Origin: Dinoroseobacter shibae DFL 12 = DSM 16493
GTDB lineage: Bacteria; Pseudomonadota; Alphaproteobacteria; Rhodobacterales; Rhodobacteraceae
Direction: 5' to 3'
DNA length: 64,000 nt
NCBI RefSeq assembly: GCF_000018145.1
Contig: NC_009952.1
Coordinates: 3,472,001-3,536,000, forward strand
Part shown: positions 44,094-53,826 of the stretch, in pieces
How positions within the stretch are numbered: position 1 is the first letter of the stretch
How the letters are laid out: every line of letters starts with the position of its first letter
The notes under the pieces: model-generated
The model's input: only the letters and a program-made list of their open reading frames with translations
What the model was told of the DNA's origin: nothing
The model's database searches: none
Made by a program: the position numbers and the translations under genes

Positions 44094-44993
44094 ATGTTCA
44101 CGGTCGCTGCCCTCTACAAGTTCACCCGGTTCGATGATCCGGACGCCCTGCGGCCCGGGTTGCGGGCGGTGTGCGAGGCAGGCGGTGTGCGCGGCTCACT
44201 GCTCCTGGCGCGCGAGGGGATCAACGGGACCATCGCCGGGCCGCGCGCGGGGATCGATGCGGCCATTGCCGCAATCCGAGCGCTGCCCGGTTGCGCGGAG
44301 CTGGAGTGGAAGGAAAGCACGGCCAAAACGATGCCCTTCGGCAAGCTTAAGGTCCGCCTGAAACGCGAGATCGTGACCATGGGCCAGCCCCATGTGGACC
44401 CCATGGCAGCGGTCGGGCGCTATGTGCCGCCGCAGGACTGGAACGCGTTGATCTCTGCCGAGGACGTGGTGGTGATCGACACACGCAACGATTACGAGGT
44501 CGAGATCGGTACATTCAGGGGCGCGATCGACCCGCAAACCACGAGCTTTCGCGACTTCCCCGCCTGGTGGGAGGCCAACCGTCACCGGTTCGGCAACAAG
44601 CGTGTGGCGATGTTCTGCACCGGCGGCATCCGCTGCGAGAAATCGACGAACTACCTTCTGAGTGAAGGCGTGCTGGAGGTTTATCACCTGCAGGGCGGGA
44701 TCTTGAAGTACCTCGAAGAGGTGCCCGAGCACGAGAGCCTCTGGGAAGGCGAGTGTTTCGTCTTCGACAAGCGGGTGAGCGTGGGGCACGGGCTGAAGCC
44801 CGGGCCGCTCGGACTATGCCATGCCTGCCGCCGCCCGCTCGCTGAAGCGGACAAGACGCGCCCGGAATACGAAACCGGCGTGTCCTGCCATCGCTGCCTC
44901 AGCGAATACAGCGAGGCAGATCGCACCCGTTTTCGCGAGCGGCAGAAGCAGATCAAGCTGGCGCGGGCGCGCGGCGAGGAACACCTTAGCTGA
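44094..44993 (+). CDS. trhO: tRNA uridine-34 5-hydroxylase TrhO (rhodanese-fold)
   Basis: TrhO hydroxylates U34 of some tRNAs, the first step toward 5-methoxy- or carboxymethoxy-uridine. The 299-residue protein has the N-terminal acylphosphatase-like domain (GSLLLAREGINGTIAG) and the rhodanese domain with C175 in FCTGGIRCEKS (second Cys C181). A C-terminal cysteine cluster follows (CHACRRPL and CHRCLSEYS), typical of the family. The start at 44094 fits the family N-terminus MFTVAALYKF. mnmH, another U34 enzyme, follows 42 bp downstream. Confidence 0.93.
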   Translation: MFTVAALYKFTRFDDPDALRPGLRAVCEAGGVRGSLLLAREGINGTIAGPRAGIDAAIAAIRALPGCAELEWKESTAKTMPFGKLKVRLKREIVTMGQPHVDPMAAVGRYVPPQDWNALISAEDVVVIDTRNDYEVEIGTFRGAIDPQTTSFRDFPAWWEANRHRFGNKRVAMFCTGGIRCEKSTNYLLSEGVLEVYHLQGGILKYLEEVPEHESLWEGECFVFDKRVSVGHGLKPGPLGLCHACRRPLAEADKTRPEYETGVSCHRCLSEYSEADRTRFRERQKQIKLARARGEEHLS

Positions 44994-45035
44994 TCCGGGC
45001 TTTCGGTGCCGGGGGCGCTGCGCTAGGAGACGTTT

Positions 45036-46097
45036 ATGCCCATCGCCCTGTCGTCCCTGCCCGAACTGACCGACCTGCCCCATGACGAAATCATCGACGT
45101 CCGGTCCCCGGCGGAGTTTGCCGAGGACCATCTGCCGGGTGCGGTCAACCTGCCGGTTCTGTCGAACGCGGAGCGGGCCGAGGTCGGCACGGTCTATGTA
45201 CAGGACAGCCCCTTCAAGGCGCGCAAGATGGGCGCGGCCCTCGTTGCGCGGAACGCGGCCCGGCATCTGGAGACCCATCTGGCCGACAAGCCGGGCGCGT
45301 ACCGGCCGCTGGTCTATTGCTGGCGCGGGGGGCAGCGGTCCGGGTCCTTCGCGGCGATCCTGCAGCAGATCGGCTGGCGCGCCGAGACCTTGCAGGGCGG
45401 CTATCGGAGCTACCGGCGGCTGGTGAACGCGGCGCTCTATGATGCCGAGTTTCCCTGCCCCGTTGTACTGCTGGACGGGGATACCGGATCGGGCAAGACC
45501 GATATCCTGAACCTGCTGCCCGGTCTGGGCTGGCAGGTGCTGGACCTCGAAGGGATGGCGCATCATCGCGGCTCTCTTCTGGGCGCATATGCCGAAGATC
45601 AGCCTGCACAAAAGGGATTCGAGAGTGCGCTGGCGATGGCCCTTGCGGCGCTCGATCCGGCCCGGCCCGTGGTGGTGGAGGCCGAGAGCTCCAAGATCGG
45701 GCGGATCAATCTGCCCCCCGTCCTGTGGTCCGCAATGCGGCGGGCACCTCGGCTGGTGCTGTCGGTGCCGCGCGCGGAACGGGCCCGCTACCTGACGCGG
45801 AGCTACGGCGACCTGCTGGATCAGCCGGGAGAAATGGCCGCGCGGCTGAACCCCTTGCGCAAACTGCACGGCCACGCCCAGGTCGACGCCTGGCAGGAGA
45901 TGGCCGCGGCGGGCGCATTCGAGGCGCTGGCCGAGGGCCTGATGGCGGTGCATTACGATCCGCTCTACCGGCGCGGGCGAAAGGGGGCCGAGGGGCAGGA
46001 CCTGGCCTTGGGCAACGGGGCGCTGGCGCAAGAGCGGATGGCAGAGACCGCCGCGCTGGTGTCGCAGGCGCTGGCGGCGGTTGTCGCCGCGCGTTGA
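45036..46097 (+). CDS. mnmH: tRNA 2-selenouridine synthase
   Basis: MnmH (SelU/YbbB) swaps sulfur for selenium on 2-thiouridine 34 via a geranylated intermediate. The 353-residue protein has an N-terminal rhodanese domain with C95 in YCWRGGQRSGS and a C-terminal P-loop domain (GDTGSGKT at 148-155). It needs selenophosphate, made by SelD, whose gene converges on it with a 6-bp gap. Start after AGGAGACGTTT. Confidence 0.94.
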   Translation: MPIALSSLPELTDLPHDEIIDVRSPAEFAEDHLPGAVNLPVLSNAERAEVGTVYVQDSPFKARKMGAALVARNAARHLETHLADKPGAYRPLVYCWRGGQRSGSFAAILQQIGWRAETLQGGYRSYRRLVNAALYDAEFPCPVVLLDGDTGSGKTDILNLLPGLGWQVLDLEGMAHHRGSLLGAYAEDQPAQKGFESALAMALAALDPARPVVVEAESSKIGRINLPPVLWSAMRRAPRLVLSVPRAERARYLTRSYGDLLDQPGEMAARLNPLRKLHGHAQVDAWQEMAAAGAFEALAEGLMAVHYDPLYRRGRKGAEGQDLALGNGALAQERMAETAALVSQALAAVVAAR

Positions 46098-46103
46098 CAG
46101 GGG

Positions 46104-48233
46104 TCAGACGAGGCGCAGGCCTGGATCGGCGGTAACGCGCCCGATCTCCACGGTGCCGGGGACCGGATCACCCGGCGGCAGGGCAGCCAACAGTCCGCCA
46201 GCGGTTTGCGGATCGAAGAGCAATTCATGGCGGGGCGTCGTCTCCGGCCAGTCGGGCACAAGCGCGCGATTGGCCGGATAGAGAGAGGAGCGATGCCCGG
46301 CCGCCGCCAACGCCTCGGCCCCGGCATGGATCGGGATCGCGTCCAGACGAATCTCGGCCCCGGTGCCCGAGGCCGCACAGAGCCGCGCGAGATGCCCTGC
46401 CAACCCGAACCCGGTCACGTCCGTCATGGCATGCGCCTTGGCAGCAAGGTGGCGCGCGGTCTTGGATTGATCCGCGGCCAGCAATTCCCACAGGGCCGCA
46501 ACCTGCTGCCCGGGAGCCGCGGCCTGCATTTCCGCCGCCAGAAGCACGCCGGTGCCAATGGGACGGGTCAGGACAAGGCGATCTCCGGGACGCGCGCCGT
46601 CGAGACCGATGGCGCGGGCGGGCGCGAGCCCGGTCACGGTAAAGCCGATGCTCAACTCCGCCCCAATACTGGTATGCCCGCCCACAAGCTCGGCCCCTAC
46701 GGCGCGCGCGCCTTCGCTGGCGGCGGCGGTGATCTCGGCCAGCATGCCCGCATGCACGGCCGGGGTGGCCTTGGGCAGGATGATCTGGGACAACACGGCT
46801 TGCGGATCAGCACCCATGGCCCAGACATCACCCAACGCATGCTGCAAAGCGATGCGGGTCATCAAGTACGGGTCTTCGACAAAGGCGCGCAGGTGATCGG
46901 TAGTGATCACTTGCTGGCCCGCCCCGTGGCGCAGGATTGCCGCATCGTCCCCGGGGCGGGACAGCACGTCGTCGCGGGCTGGGGAAGGGAGCCCTGCCAA
47001 TACGTCGCTCAGCAACCCCGCGCCCACCTTTGCCCCGCAGCCGCCGCAAAGGGGTTTGCCCGATAGCGCCGCTTGGACACCTTCGGCCCGGAGGCGTGGC
47101 AGATCCGGCGCGGACATCGCGGGCAGGTCGTGGAACTTCGCCATGAACTTGCGGTCGATGCGGTCTTTCAGGCGCCACAACAGAGCGCCGGAGCTGCGCA
47201 TCCCGGCCTTGTCGGCCACGGCCGCCTTGCGGCCCGTGGACACAAGCTTGAGGTAATCCGACTGCGGCTTGTAGCGCTTGCGGGCACGTCCCGTCAGGTC
47301 CGCGCGCAGGTTATGATAAAGGATCGGCGCCTGGCGCACGGCATAGACGCCCGCTTTGGGCCGGGGCGCAAAGCCCATATGAGCGCAATCGCCCACCGCA
47401 TAGATCCGATCATCGGAAAGGCTGCGCAACTGGTCATCCACGGCGACGAACCCATCGACACGGGCGAGGCCGGTCTGCGCCAGCCAGTCTTGCGGGCGCG
47501 CGCCGGTGGCTCCGATGGTGATGTCGGCGCGCAGGGCCTCGCCCCCCTCCAGCCGCACGTGATCCGCGCCGATCTCGGCGGCACGGGCATTCAGGCGCAG
47601 GGTGATGCCTTGCGCGGCCATCTCGCCCAGAAGGGTATCGCGGGTCTTGGCGTTCATGCCCGCGAGGGCCGTATCGCTCGCCTCGATCAGGGTGACTTTC
47701 GCCGTAGCGCCCAACCGATGCGCACAGGCCATGGCCAGTTCGACCCCGGCGACGCCGCCGCCCAGGATCAGCACATGGGGTTCCGGGGGCGGGTTGGTGC
47801 AGAACGCTTCCCAGCGATCCGCGAATGCGCCGAGCGGCTTGGCCGCCAGAGCATGATCCGTGAAACCAGGCAGATCCGGCAGGCGGGAGGTCACGCCGAT
47901 GTCGAGCGACGCCCGGTGATAGCGGATCGGCGGGCGACCCGACACGTGGATTTCCCGGGCAGCGAGGTCCAGCCCCTCTGCTCGGCCCAACACGAGCCGC
48001 GCCCCGGCAAAGCGCGCCAGCCGGACCAAGTCGATCTCCAGCGCGGCGCGGTCATAATGTCCGGCGATATGGCCCGGCAACATCCCGGAATAAGGCGCGG
48101 TCGGATTCGGGTCGATCAGGGTCAGCCGCGCCCCTAGCAGCGGGCTCATCGCCCATTTCCGCAAGACCAGCGCATGGGTGTGACCACCGCCGACCAGAAC
48201 GACGTCCTGGGTCAAGGGATAGGGGGTGTGCAT
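46104..48233 (-). CDS. selD: FAD/NAD-dependent oxidoreductase fused to selenide, water dikinase
   Basis: The 709-residue protein has two parts. Residues 1-370 are a NADH-dehydrogenase-like flavoprotein (VVLVGGGHTHALVLRKWAMS, LILGGGVAGVELA, IYAVGDCAHM). From about 390 it is SelD: the glycine-rich active loop KPLCGGCGAKVG with C396/C399 and K402, PGDDAAIL, GDVWAMGADP, and ELVGGHTSIG. SelD makes selenophosphate from selenide and ATP; the flavin part may reduce the selenium source. A Cys, not Sec, is at the active site. The ATG at 48233 was chosen over a GTG five codons upstream. Confidence 0.93.
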   Translation of the reverse strand: MHTPYPLTQDVVLVGGGHTHALVLRKWAMSPLLGARLTLIDPNPTAPYSGMLPGHIAGHYDRAALEIDLVRLARFAGARLVLGRAEGLDLAAREIHVSGRPPIRYHRASLDIGVTSRLPDLPGFTDHALAAKPLGAFADRWEAFCTNPPPEPHVLILGGGVAGVELAMACAHRLGATAKVTLIEASDTALAGMNAKTRDTLLGEMAAQGITLRLNARAAEIGADHVRLEGGEALRADITIGATGARPQDWLAQTGLARVDGFVAVDDQLRSLSDDRIYAVGDCAHMGFAPRPKAGVYAVRQAPILYHNLRADLTGRARKRYKPQSDYLKLVSTGRKAAVADKAGMRSSGALLWRLKDRIDRKFMAKFHDLPAMSAPDLPRLRAEGVQAALSGKPLCGGCGAKVGAGLLSDVLAGLPSPARDDVLSRPGDDAAILRHGAGQQVITTDHLRAFVEDPYLMTRIALQHALGDVWAMGADPQAVLSQIILPKATPAVHAGMLAEITAAASEGARAVGAELVGGHTSIGAELSIGFTVTGLAPARAIGLDGARPGDRLVLTRPIGTGVLLAAEMQAAAPGQQVAALWELLAADQSKTARHLAAKAHAMTDVTGFGLAGHLARLCAASGTGAEIRLDAIPIHAGAEALAAAGHRSSLYPANRALVPDWPETTPRHELLFDPQTAGGLLAALPPGDPVPGTVEIGRVTADPGLRLV

Positions 48234-48330
48234 CGCGCGCCGCTCCACTACATAGTCGCGCCAAAGGCCTTAGCAGTCCCGTCCTGCGGGCGCGAGAGGC
48301 GACAGCGCCGCAAGAAAGAGGCTCCCGAAT

Positions 48331-49806
48331 ATGTCATCGATCCGCTGGTTGGTTCTGGCCCTGTCGCTTGTTGCGGTCACGTTCTCGGTGTGGCGGCTGG
48401 AAGGGATGCGCGCAGGGATCGAGATCACCCGCGACGCGGTCGGCCCGACGCCGGTCACGGTCTATCGCTTGCCCGATGCGGGCCCCGCCCCGGCGGTGGT
48501 GATCGCACATGGCTTTGCCGGGTCGATGCAGCTGATGGAGGCTTTTGCCCTGACACTGGCGCAGGCGGGCTATGTTGCGGTGAGCTTCGATTTCGAAGGT
48601 CACGGGCGCAATCCGGTCCCCATGTCGGGCGATGTCTCCCGGATCGACGGCACCACTCAGCTGCTGATGTCGGAAACCGGGCGGGTCACCGATTACGCCC
48701 TGGCGTTGCCCGGGGTTGACGGGCGCGTGGCGCTCTTGGGGCACTCGATGGCGTCCGATGTGATCGTCCGGCAAACCATCGCGGACCCACGGGTCTCGGC
48801 CACGGTGGCGATTTCCATGTTCAGCCAGGCAGTGAATGCCGAGCAACCGTCGAACCTGATCGCGATCAACGGCGCGTGGGAGACGATGCTGCGCGAAGAG
48901 GCGCGCCGTGTCATCCGGCTCATCGACCCGGACGCGGAGGAAGGGCAGACCGTGCAGGCAGGCGACGTGGTGCGCCGGGCGGTGGCCTCCCCGAATGTGG
49001 AACATGTGGGTGTGCTCTATTCCGCCACCAGCCTGCAGGAAGCGCGGGATTGGCTCGACCGGAGCTATGGGCGCAATGCCGACACGGGTTTGGCAACGAC
49101 GGGCGGGTGGATCGTGCTATTGCTGGCGGGGCTGGTGGGGCTGGTCTGGCCGGTGGCGGGGCTGCTGCCGCGAGGCCCGGTCCCTGCCCTGCTGCCACGC
49201 CGGGATTTCGCGGTCGCCCTCGGCGTGGCCAGCTTGGTAACGCCCCTGATCCTGTGGCCGGTGGAGATCGAGGTGCTGCCGGTTCTGGTGGCAGATTACC
49301 TGGCGCTGCATCTGCTGGTCTTCGGTGCGATTGCCTGCGGCTACCTGCTGTGGCGCGGGCACCGACCGGGCGGCTGGCAAGTGGTGCCGGGACTGGCCCT
49401 GGCCCTTTATGGAACCTTCGTCTTCGGCGGGGCACTGGACCGCTATGTCGCCTCTTTCATGCCCCATGCCGGACGGATCCCGATCATCGCCGCGATCGCG
49501 GTCGGGGCCGTCGCGTTCATGCTGGCCGATACCTGGCTCAGCGGCGCAGGGCGGGCGCCCCTGTGGCGCAAGGGCATGGTGAAGCTGGGCTTCTTCGCGT
49601 CGCTGGGACTGGCGGTGGCGCTGGATTTCGAGGGCTTGTTCTTCCTGCTGATCATCCTGCCGGTGATCCTGCTCTATTTCGCGGTGTTCGGCACCATGGC
49701 GGGATGGGCCGGGCGTCGCACCGGCGCCGTGGGCAGCATCGGCGTGGGATTGGGACTGGTTCTCGCCTGGTCCCTTGGGGTCACTTTCCCGATGTTCGCG
49801 CTGTAA
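48331..49806 (+). CDS. Alpha/beta hydrolase with multi-helix membrane tail
   Basis: The 491-residue protein starts with one membrane helix, then an alpha/beta hydrolase domain to about residue 255 (VVIAHGFAGSMQ, SFDFEGHGRNP, nucleophile Ser in LLGHSMASDV). The last 230 residues contain about seven membrane helices (from GLATTGGWIVLLLAGL on). The hydrolase domain is likely periplasmic. The combination is uncommon. It might act on a lipid or cell-envelope ester near the membrane; substrate unknown. Confidence 0.8.
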   Translation: MSSIRWLVLALSLVAVTFSVWRLEGMRAGIEITRDAVGPTPVTVYRLPDAGPAPAVVIAHGFAGSMQLMEAFALTLAQAGYVAVSFDFEGHGRNPVPMSGDVSRIDGTTQLLMSETGRVTDYALALPGVDGRVALLGHSMASDVIVRQTIADPRVSATVAISMFSQAVNAEQPSNLIAINGAWETMLREEARRVIRLIDPDAEEGQTVQAGDVVRRAVASPNVEHVGVLYSATSLQEARDWLDRSYGRNADTGLATTGGWIVLLLAGLVGLVWPVAGLLPRGPVPALLPRRDFAVALGVASLVTPLILWPVEIEVLPVLVADYLALHLLVFGAIACGYLLWRGHRPGGWQVVPGLALALYGTFVFGGALDRYVASFMPHAGRIPIIAAIAVGAVAFMLADTWLSGAGRAPLWRKGMVKLGFFASLGLAVALDFEGLFFLLIILPVILLYFAVFGTMAGWAGRRTGAVGSIGVGLGLVLAWSLGVTFPMFAL

Positions 49807-49816
49807 TCCGCCAACC

Positions 49817-50377
49817 TCAGGGGGCGCACCAGGATCCCTGCCAATCGTCATTGCGCGAAAACCGGGCTCTCCGGTGCAGATCGGCCCCTAGATGCAGCGT
49901 TTCGATTTCCGAGATCACGCACCGTAGAAGGGCAAGAGCCGCCGGGTCGGGCCGAGCACCAAACTCAGAGGGATGCGCAAGCAACACCCCCGGCGCGGGC
50001 ACTCCGCCATAGACCCGGCGGGCGGGCTCGGACAATGACTGCCAAAGAGGCAGAACCTCCGACCCGCTAAGGATATTTGCTATCGTTTTAATCCGTATCT
50101 GTAAATCAGCTTTCGGCACCCAGACACAAAAAGTTGCAAATGCACTGATTTCTAAGTCGTTGACTTTCTTGCTTCTCTTATCGGTATAGACTTCGAGGAT
50201 TCCCGCACTACGTGCAGCGGCCCTCAGCACGACAACCCGGGCGTTCGGTACACCGTCCGCCCCCACCGTGGCCATGACGGGTGTGCGCAGCGGGCTGCGT
50301 CGATCCACCGGCGCACGACTCAGCAACCGCCAGACATGGTCGAGCGTCGTGTCCAACCCCGTATACCAGTCAGTCAT
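49817..50377 (-). CDS. Pyridoxamine 5'-phosphate oxidase-family FMN protein
   Basis: This 186-residue protein has the FMN-binding split-barrel pattern of the Alr4036-type PNPOx-like family: RSPLRTPVMATVGADGVPNA, RVVVLRAA, YTDKRSKKVNDL, and a closing ARFSRNDDWQGSWCAP. It lacks the full length of true PdxH, so the vitamin B6 role is not assured; other family members reduce or bind flavins. Its start overlaps the lipocalin-like gene by 8 bp. Confidence 0.78.
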   Translation of the reverse strand: MTDWYTGLDTTLDHVWRLLSRAPVDRRSPLRTPVMATVGADGVPNARVVVLRAAARSAGILEVYTDKRSKKVNDLEISAFATFCVWVPKADLQIRIKTIANILSGSEVLPLWQSLSEPARRVYGGVPAPGVLLAHPSEFGARPDPAALALLRCVISEIETLHLGADLHRRARFSRNDDWQGSWCAP

Positions 50378-51434
50378 AGCCCGTCATCTCCAAGTAGCCG
50401 CGTCCCGTGTGGGACCCTTCGAAGAAAATCGGACCCTCCCAGTAGGGAAAGAGTGTCTCCATCCAGCTTTGGGCATTGAGCGGGCGGGTGGTGATGTCGA
50501 GACCGCGGGACGGCACCTGGACCCGCCACTCGGTCGGCACCTCGCGGCCTGCGACCGGGGTCCGGGCGCGCTCGGTCACCTGGAAGGCCCCATTGGGCAA
50601 GGGCGTCGGGTTGCCATCCGGGGAAATCCAGGTGGCCGCGGTGAAATCCGGGCCCGACTCGTCGCGCAGGCGGAACCCCATGACCTTCTCGCCAGTGTCG
50701 AGGTGAAGGGAGAACCAGTCCCAGCCCGTCTGCGTGCCTTCAAGCGGTTGGCTCGACCACTCGCGATCGAGCCAGGCGGTACCGGTGACCGCCACCATGC
50801 CCTCGGGCAAGGTCAGGGTCCCGGTCACGGTGTAGAACGGTTGCGAGTAGTAGTAGCTCGCCTGGCCGCTTTCGGATTTGACGGAAAAGCCCCCCTGCCC
50901 CTGCGGGACCAACGGCCCTTGGGCGGTCAGGTCGAGTGCATAGGCGAAATCGAGGCCCGAAGCCGTGAGCCGTGCGGCGGAAATCGCGTCGGTACCTGGC
51001 GCGGCGGTGCTGCGCATCTCCCAGTCGTCGATCCAGGCGAGAAAAGGATCGGCCGTCACCCCGGCCTGCCCGTTGCCATCCCGCGCGAAACGCTCGGACA
51101 CATAATGGCGCTCAGGTGTGGTCAGGCCTGCATGACCCATCCAGATTTGCGGACTGTCCCAGCCGTCTGTCTGGCGCGGTTCCAACGCGGATCGGAACAG
51201 GGTCCATTGCAGGCCATAATCCTGGCCGTCGGGGCCGGTCAGGTTCGCGGTCAGGTACCACCATTCGATCCGGTAGTCGGGGTGCGCCCCATGGTCGGTG
51301 GGGAAATCGAACTCCGGGTCCGGTGCGGGCTGCGCAAACCCGTCGGTGGTGGTGCTGCCGAGCCCGGCAAAACCCTGGGCCAGCGCGACGGTCGGGAACA
51401 GAAAGAGGGTAGCGAAAAGCAGTCTAGCGTTCAT
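50370..51434 (-). CDS. Lipocalin-like (AttH/CrtC fold) exported protein
   Basis: The 354-residue protein has a signal peptide (about 18 residues, cleaved near ALA-QG). Its two lipocalin-like barrels are of the AttH/carotenoid 1,2-hydratase fold: DHGAHPDYRIEWWYLTANLT, WMGHAGLTT, and TAWLDREWSSQPLEGTQTGW followed by DWFSLHLDTGE. It sits at the end of an ABC ATPase-permease operon, overlapping the permease by 11 bp. Such trios are thought to move a lipophilic molecule across or out of the envelope, but no ligand is known. Confidence 0.82.
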   Translation of the reverse strand: MNARLLFATLFLFPTVALAQGFAGLGSTTTDGFAQPAPDPEFDFPTDHGAHPDYRIEWWYLTANLTGPDGQDYGLQWTLFRSALEPRQTDGWDSPQIWMGHAGLTTPERHYVSERFARDGNGQAGVTADPFLAWIDDWEMRSTAAPGTDAISAARLTASGLDFAYALDLTAQGPLVPQGQGGFSVKSESGQASYYYSQPFYTVTGTLTLPEGMVAVTGTAWLDREWSSQPLEGTQTGWDWFSLHLDTGEKVMGFRLRDESGPDFTAATWISPDGNPTPLPNGAFQVTERARTPVAGREVPTEWRVQVPSRGLDITTRPLNAQSWMETLFPYWEGPIFFEGSHTGRGYLEMTGYD

Positions 51435-53826
51435 TGGCAAACACCTTCAGCAGGTCGGAGGGGGCGGTGCGCGCCAGCCGGAGCACCGGCCAGGCCGAGG
51501 CCAGCAGGGCAGCCAGCAGCGCAAGAATACCAAGCCGCAGCCAATCGCCCGGGAAGAGGTGCATGGGCAGACGCCAGCCGAATGCCTCGACATTCACCAC
51601 CGCCAGCAGCGCCCAGGCGAGCACCAGCCCCACGGGCAGGGCCAGCACCGCCGTCAATGCGGCCAGCAGCGCCGCACGGGCCAATTCGAGCCGCGCAAGC
51701 CGGGCCCGCGTCAGGCCGAGCGCCCAAACCGGTGCCAGTTGCGGCAAGCGCATCCGCGCGAGCGTCATCAGGCTGGCCAACATCGCCACCGCCGCCACGC
51801 CGAGTGTCAGCACATTGAGCGCGGCTGTGACCGTGAACGTGCGCTCGAACACGGCCAAGGAGAACGCCTTGACCGTTGCCTGGTCGATCATCGTACTGGC
51901 GGGCAGGCCGAATTCCGATTGCAGATCTTCCATCACTGTCTCGGTCCGGTCCGGGTCAAGCCGCACCGCATAGCGCAACTGCGCCGCCTCGGGGAAGCGC
52001 GTCTCGAAAGCCGAAAGGCCGATCATCACTTGCCCGCGCGGGTTACCGTAGTCGGAGTAGATGCCTGCGACCTCCGCCTCCCAGTTTCCGGGGAGCGGAA
52101 TGGTATCGCCCGGGCGCAACCCCTCGCGACGCGCAAGTTGTTCATTGACCAGGACGCCGGATCCCTCCGCCACGCGGTCCCAGACATCGGGCAGGGCCGA
52201 CAGCAGAGGCCAGTAGTCTCTATAGGTCGGATGGTCGGCGACGCCGAATATCTCCCCCGGCCCACCGGGCAGCGGGGCCTCGACGCTCCAGATCGGCAAT
52301 AGCGCATCAACTTTTGGGGCGAGGAAGGCGCGCATCTCGGCGGCCTCTGCCTCGGAGCGCGCGGTGACGTAAAGCTCGGAGGCGAGCCGCTGATCCAGCC
52401 AGCCGGTGAAGGTCAGCCGGAAGCTGCCCACCATGGTGCCTACACCGATATTGGCCGAGAGTGCGAGCAAGAGCGCCATCAGGGCAAGCGACAGGCCGGG
52501 CAACTGCTGCCGCGTATCGGCCCAGAACCATTCGCCGAGCACCGAAGACGCTGTGCGGGCGCCCAAAGCCAAAGCCCCAGAGAGCAGCACGGGGAGGGCA
52601 AGCGCCGCCCCCAGAAGAAGGAGCGCCAGCATCACGAACGCCACCACGAGGCCGCTGCCCCAGAGCAGCAATCCAAGCCCGACCACGATCATCCCGGCGG
52701 CCAGCAGCCCTTGCCGGCGCATGGCGCGATCCGAGGCGCGTGCCCAGGCCCGAGGCTGGGCCGGCGCCAGGACCGGCAAGTGCCAGAGCCGCCAGAGACT
52801 TTGGGCGGCCGCCGCCGCGGCCCCCAGCACCGAGATCGCCAGCCCGAGAAACCACCAGCTTGGCGCGAGGCTGAGCGCACCGTCGACACTGGCGCCATAA
52901 AGCCCCTGCAAAGTGGCGGCCACGTCCGGCAGAAGCGTTGCCGCGATCAGGTAGCCCAGCGCGACACCGACCGCTCCGGCGAGCAAAGACAGCAGCAACA
53001 CCTCAGCCGCCAGCAGCCCGACGAGGCTGCGGGCCGGCACGCCCAGCGCGCGCAAAGTCCGGAAGGTTGGGCGACGCTGCTCGAACGCCAGCCCGATGGC
53101 TGCGTGCACGATAAAAAGACCCACGGCGAAGGACAGGAACCCGAAGGCGGTCAGGTTCAGGTGGAAACTGTCGGTCAGTCGCGCCACATCGCCGCGATCC
53201 TCCGGCGCGGCCTCGGTCAGTTCGGGCGCGATCTCGGCCAGGGGAACCCGGGTCAGGGGCTGGTCCGGCCACAACAGCAGGCGCGTGACCTGGTCCGGGC
53301 GGTCGAGCACACGCTGAGCCTGGCCCATGTCCATCAGGAGCGTCCCGGCGGGCAAGCCCAGCGCCTGACGGACAGGCTGCCCCTCGAACGCCACCCCGAG
53401 GCGCGCGGCCAGTTCAGGCGGGGCATAAGCTTGTCCCGCGATAAATGCCGCAAGGTCGCCCGGCGCGCTCAGATCGACCATTTGTGCCGCGGGGGGCGCG
53501 GTGATCGGGTCGATGCCGAGAATTGTGATTATCCCGATATCCCGCGTAATGCGTCCTTCCAGCACCGGTGACACGCCCCACCCGGCCCGGCGCAGGGCGA
53601 TATAGGTAGCCTCCGGGATCGGGCCGGAGGGGTCGACAAGCTGGTTCAGCTCATCCTGACCAAGCGCAGCGGCAGCCGTTGCATAGCTCGACCGTGCCTC
53701 GGCATTGATCGCCTGAACGCCGGACCAGAGCGCTGTCGCCAGTGCCAACCCGAGCAGCAATGTCAGCAGCTGACCCGGGTGCCGCCGCCAATGGGCCAGC
53801 ATCGCGGAAAGGGCGGTCCGGTGCAT
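51424..53826 (-). CDS. FtsX-like ABC transporter permease
   Basis: The 800-residue permease has an N-terminal membrane helix, a long periplasmic domain, and two blocks of helices (about residues 220-480 and 680-790), as in duplicated MacB/FtsX-type permeases (LolCE-like superfamily). The AAEVLLLSLLAGAVGVALGY and AARAALLAALTAVLALPVGL type helices are coupling regions. It starts in the ATPase stop (TGATG). Likely mechanotransmission or lipid/lipoprotein release across the envelope together with the lipocalin-like protein. Confidence 0.85.
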   Translation of the reverse strand: MHRTALSAMLAHWRRHPGQLLTLLLGLALATALWSGVQAINAEARSSYATAAAALGQDELNQLVDPSGPIPEATYIALRRAGWGVSPVLEGRITRDIGIITILGIDPITAPPAAQMVDLSAPGDLAAFIAGQAYAPPELAARLGVAFEGQPVRQALGLPAGTLLMDMGQAQRVLDRPDQVTRLLLWPDQPLTRVPLAEIAPELTEAAPEDRGDVARLTDSFHLNLTAFGFLSFAVGLFIVHAAIGLAFEQRRPTFRTLRALGVPARSLVGLLAAEVLLLSLLAGAVGVALGYLIAATLLPDVAATLQGLYGASVDGALSLAPSWWFLGLAISVLGAAAAAAQSLWRLWHLPVLAPAQPRAWARASDRAMRRQGLLAAGMIVVGLGLLLWGSGLVVAFVMLALLLLGAALALPVLLSGALALGARTASSVLGEWFWADTRQQLPGLSLALMALLLALSANIGVGTMVGSFRLTFTGWLDQRLASELYVTARSEAEAAEMRAFLAPKVDALLPIWSVEAPLPGGPGEIFGVADHPTYRDYWPLLSALPDVWDRVAEGSGVLVNEQLARREGLRPGDTIPLPGNWEAEVAGIYSDYGNPRGQVMIGLSAFETRFPEAAQLRYAVRLDPDRTETVMEDLQSEFGLPASTMIDQATVKAFSLAVFERTFTVTAALNVLTLGVAAVAMLASLMTLARMRLPQLAPVWALGLTRARLARLELARAALLAALTAVLALPVGLVLAWALLAVVNVEAFGWRLPMHLFPGDWLRLGILALLAALLASAWPVLRLARTAPSDLLKVFANER

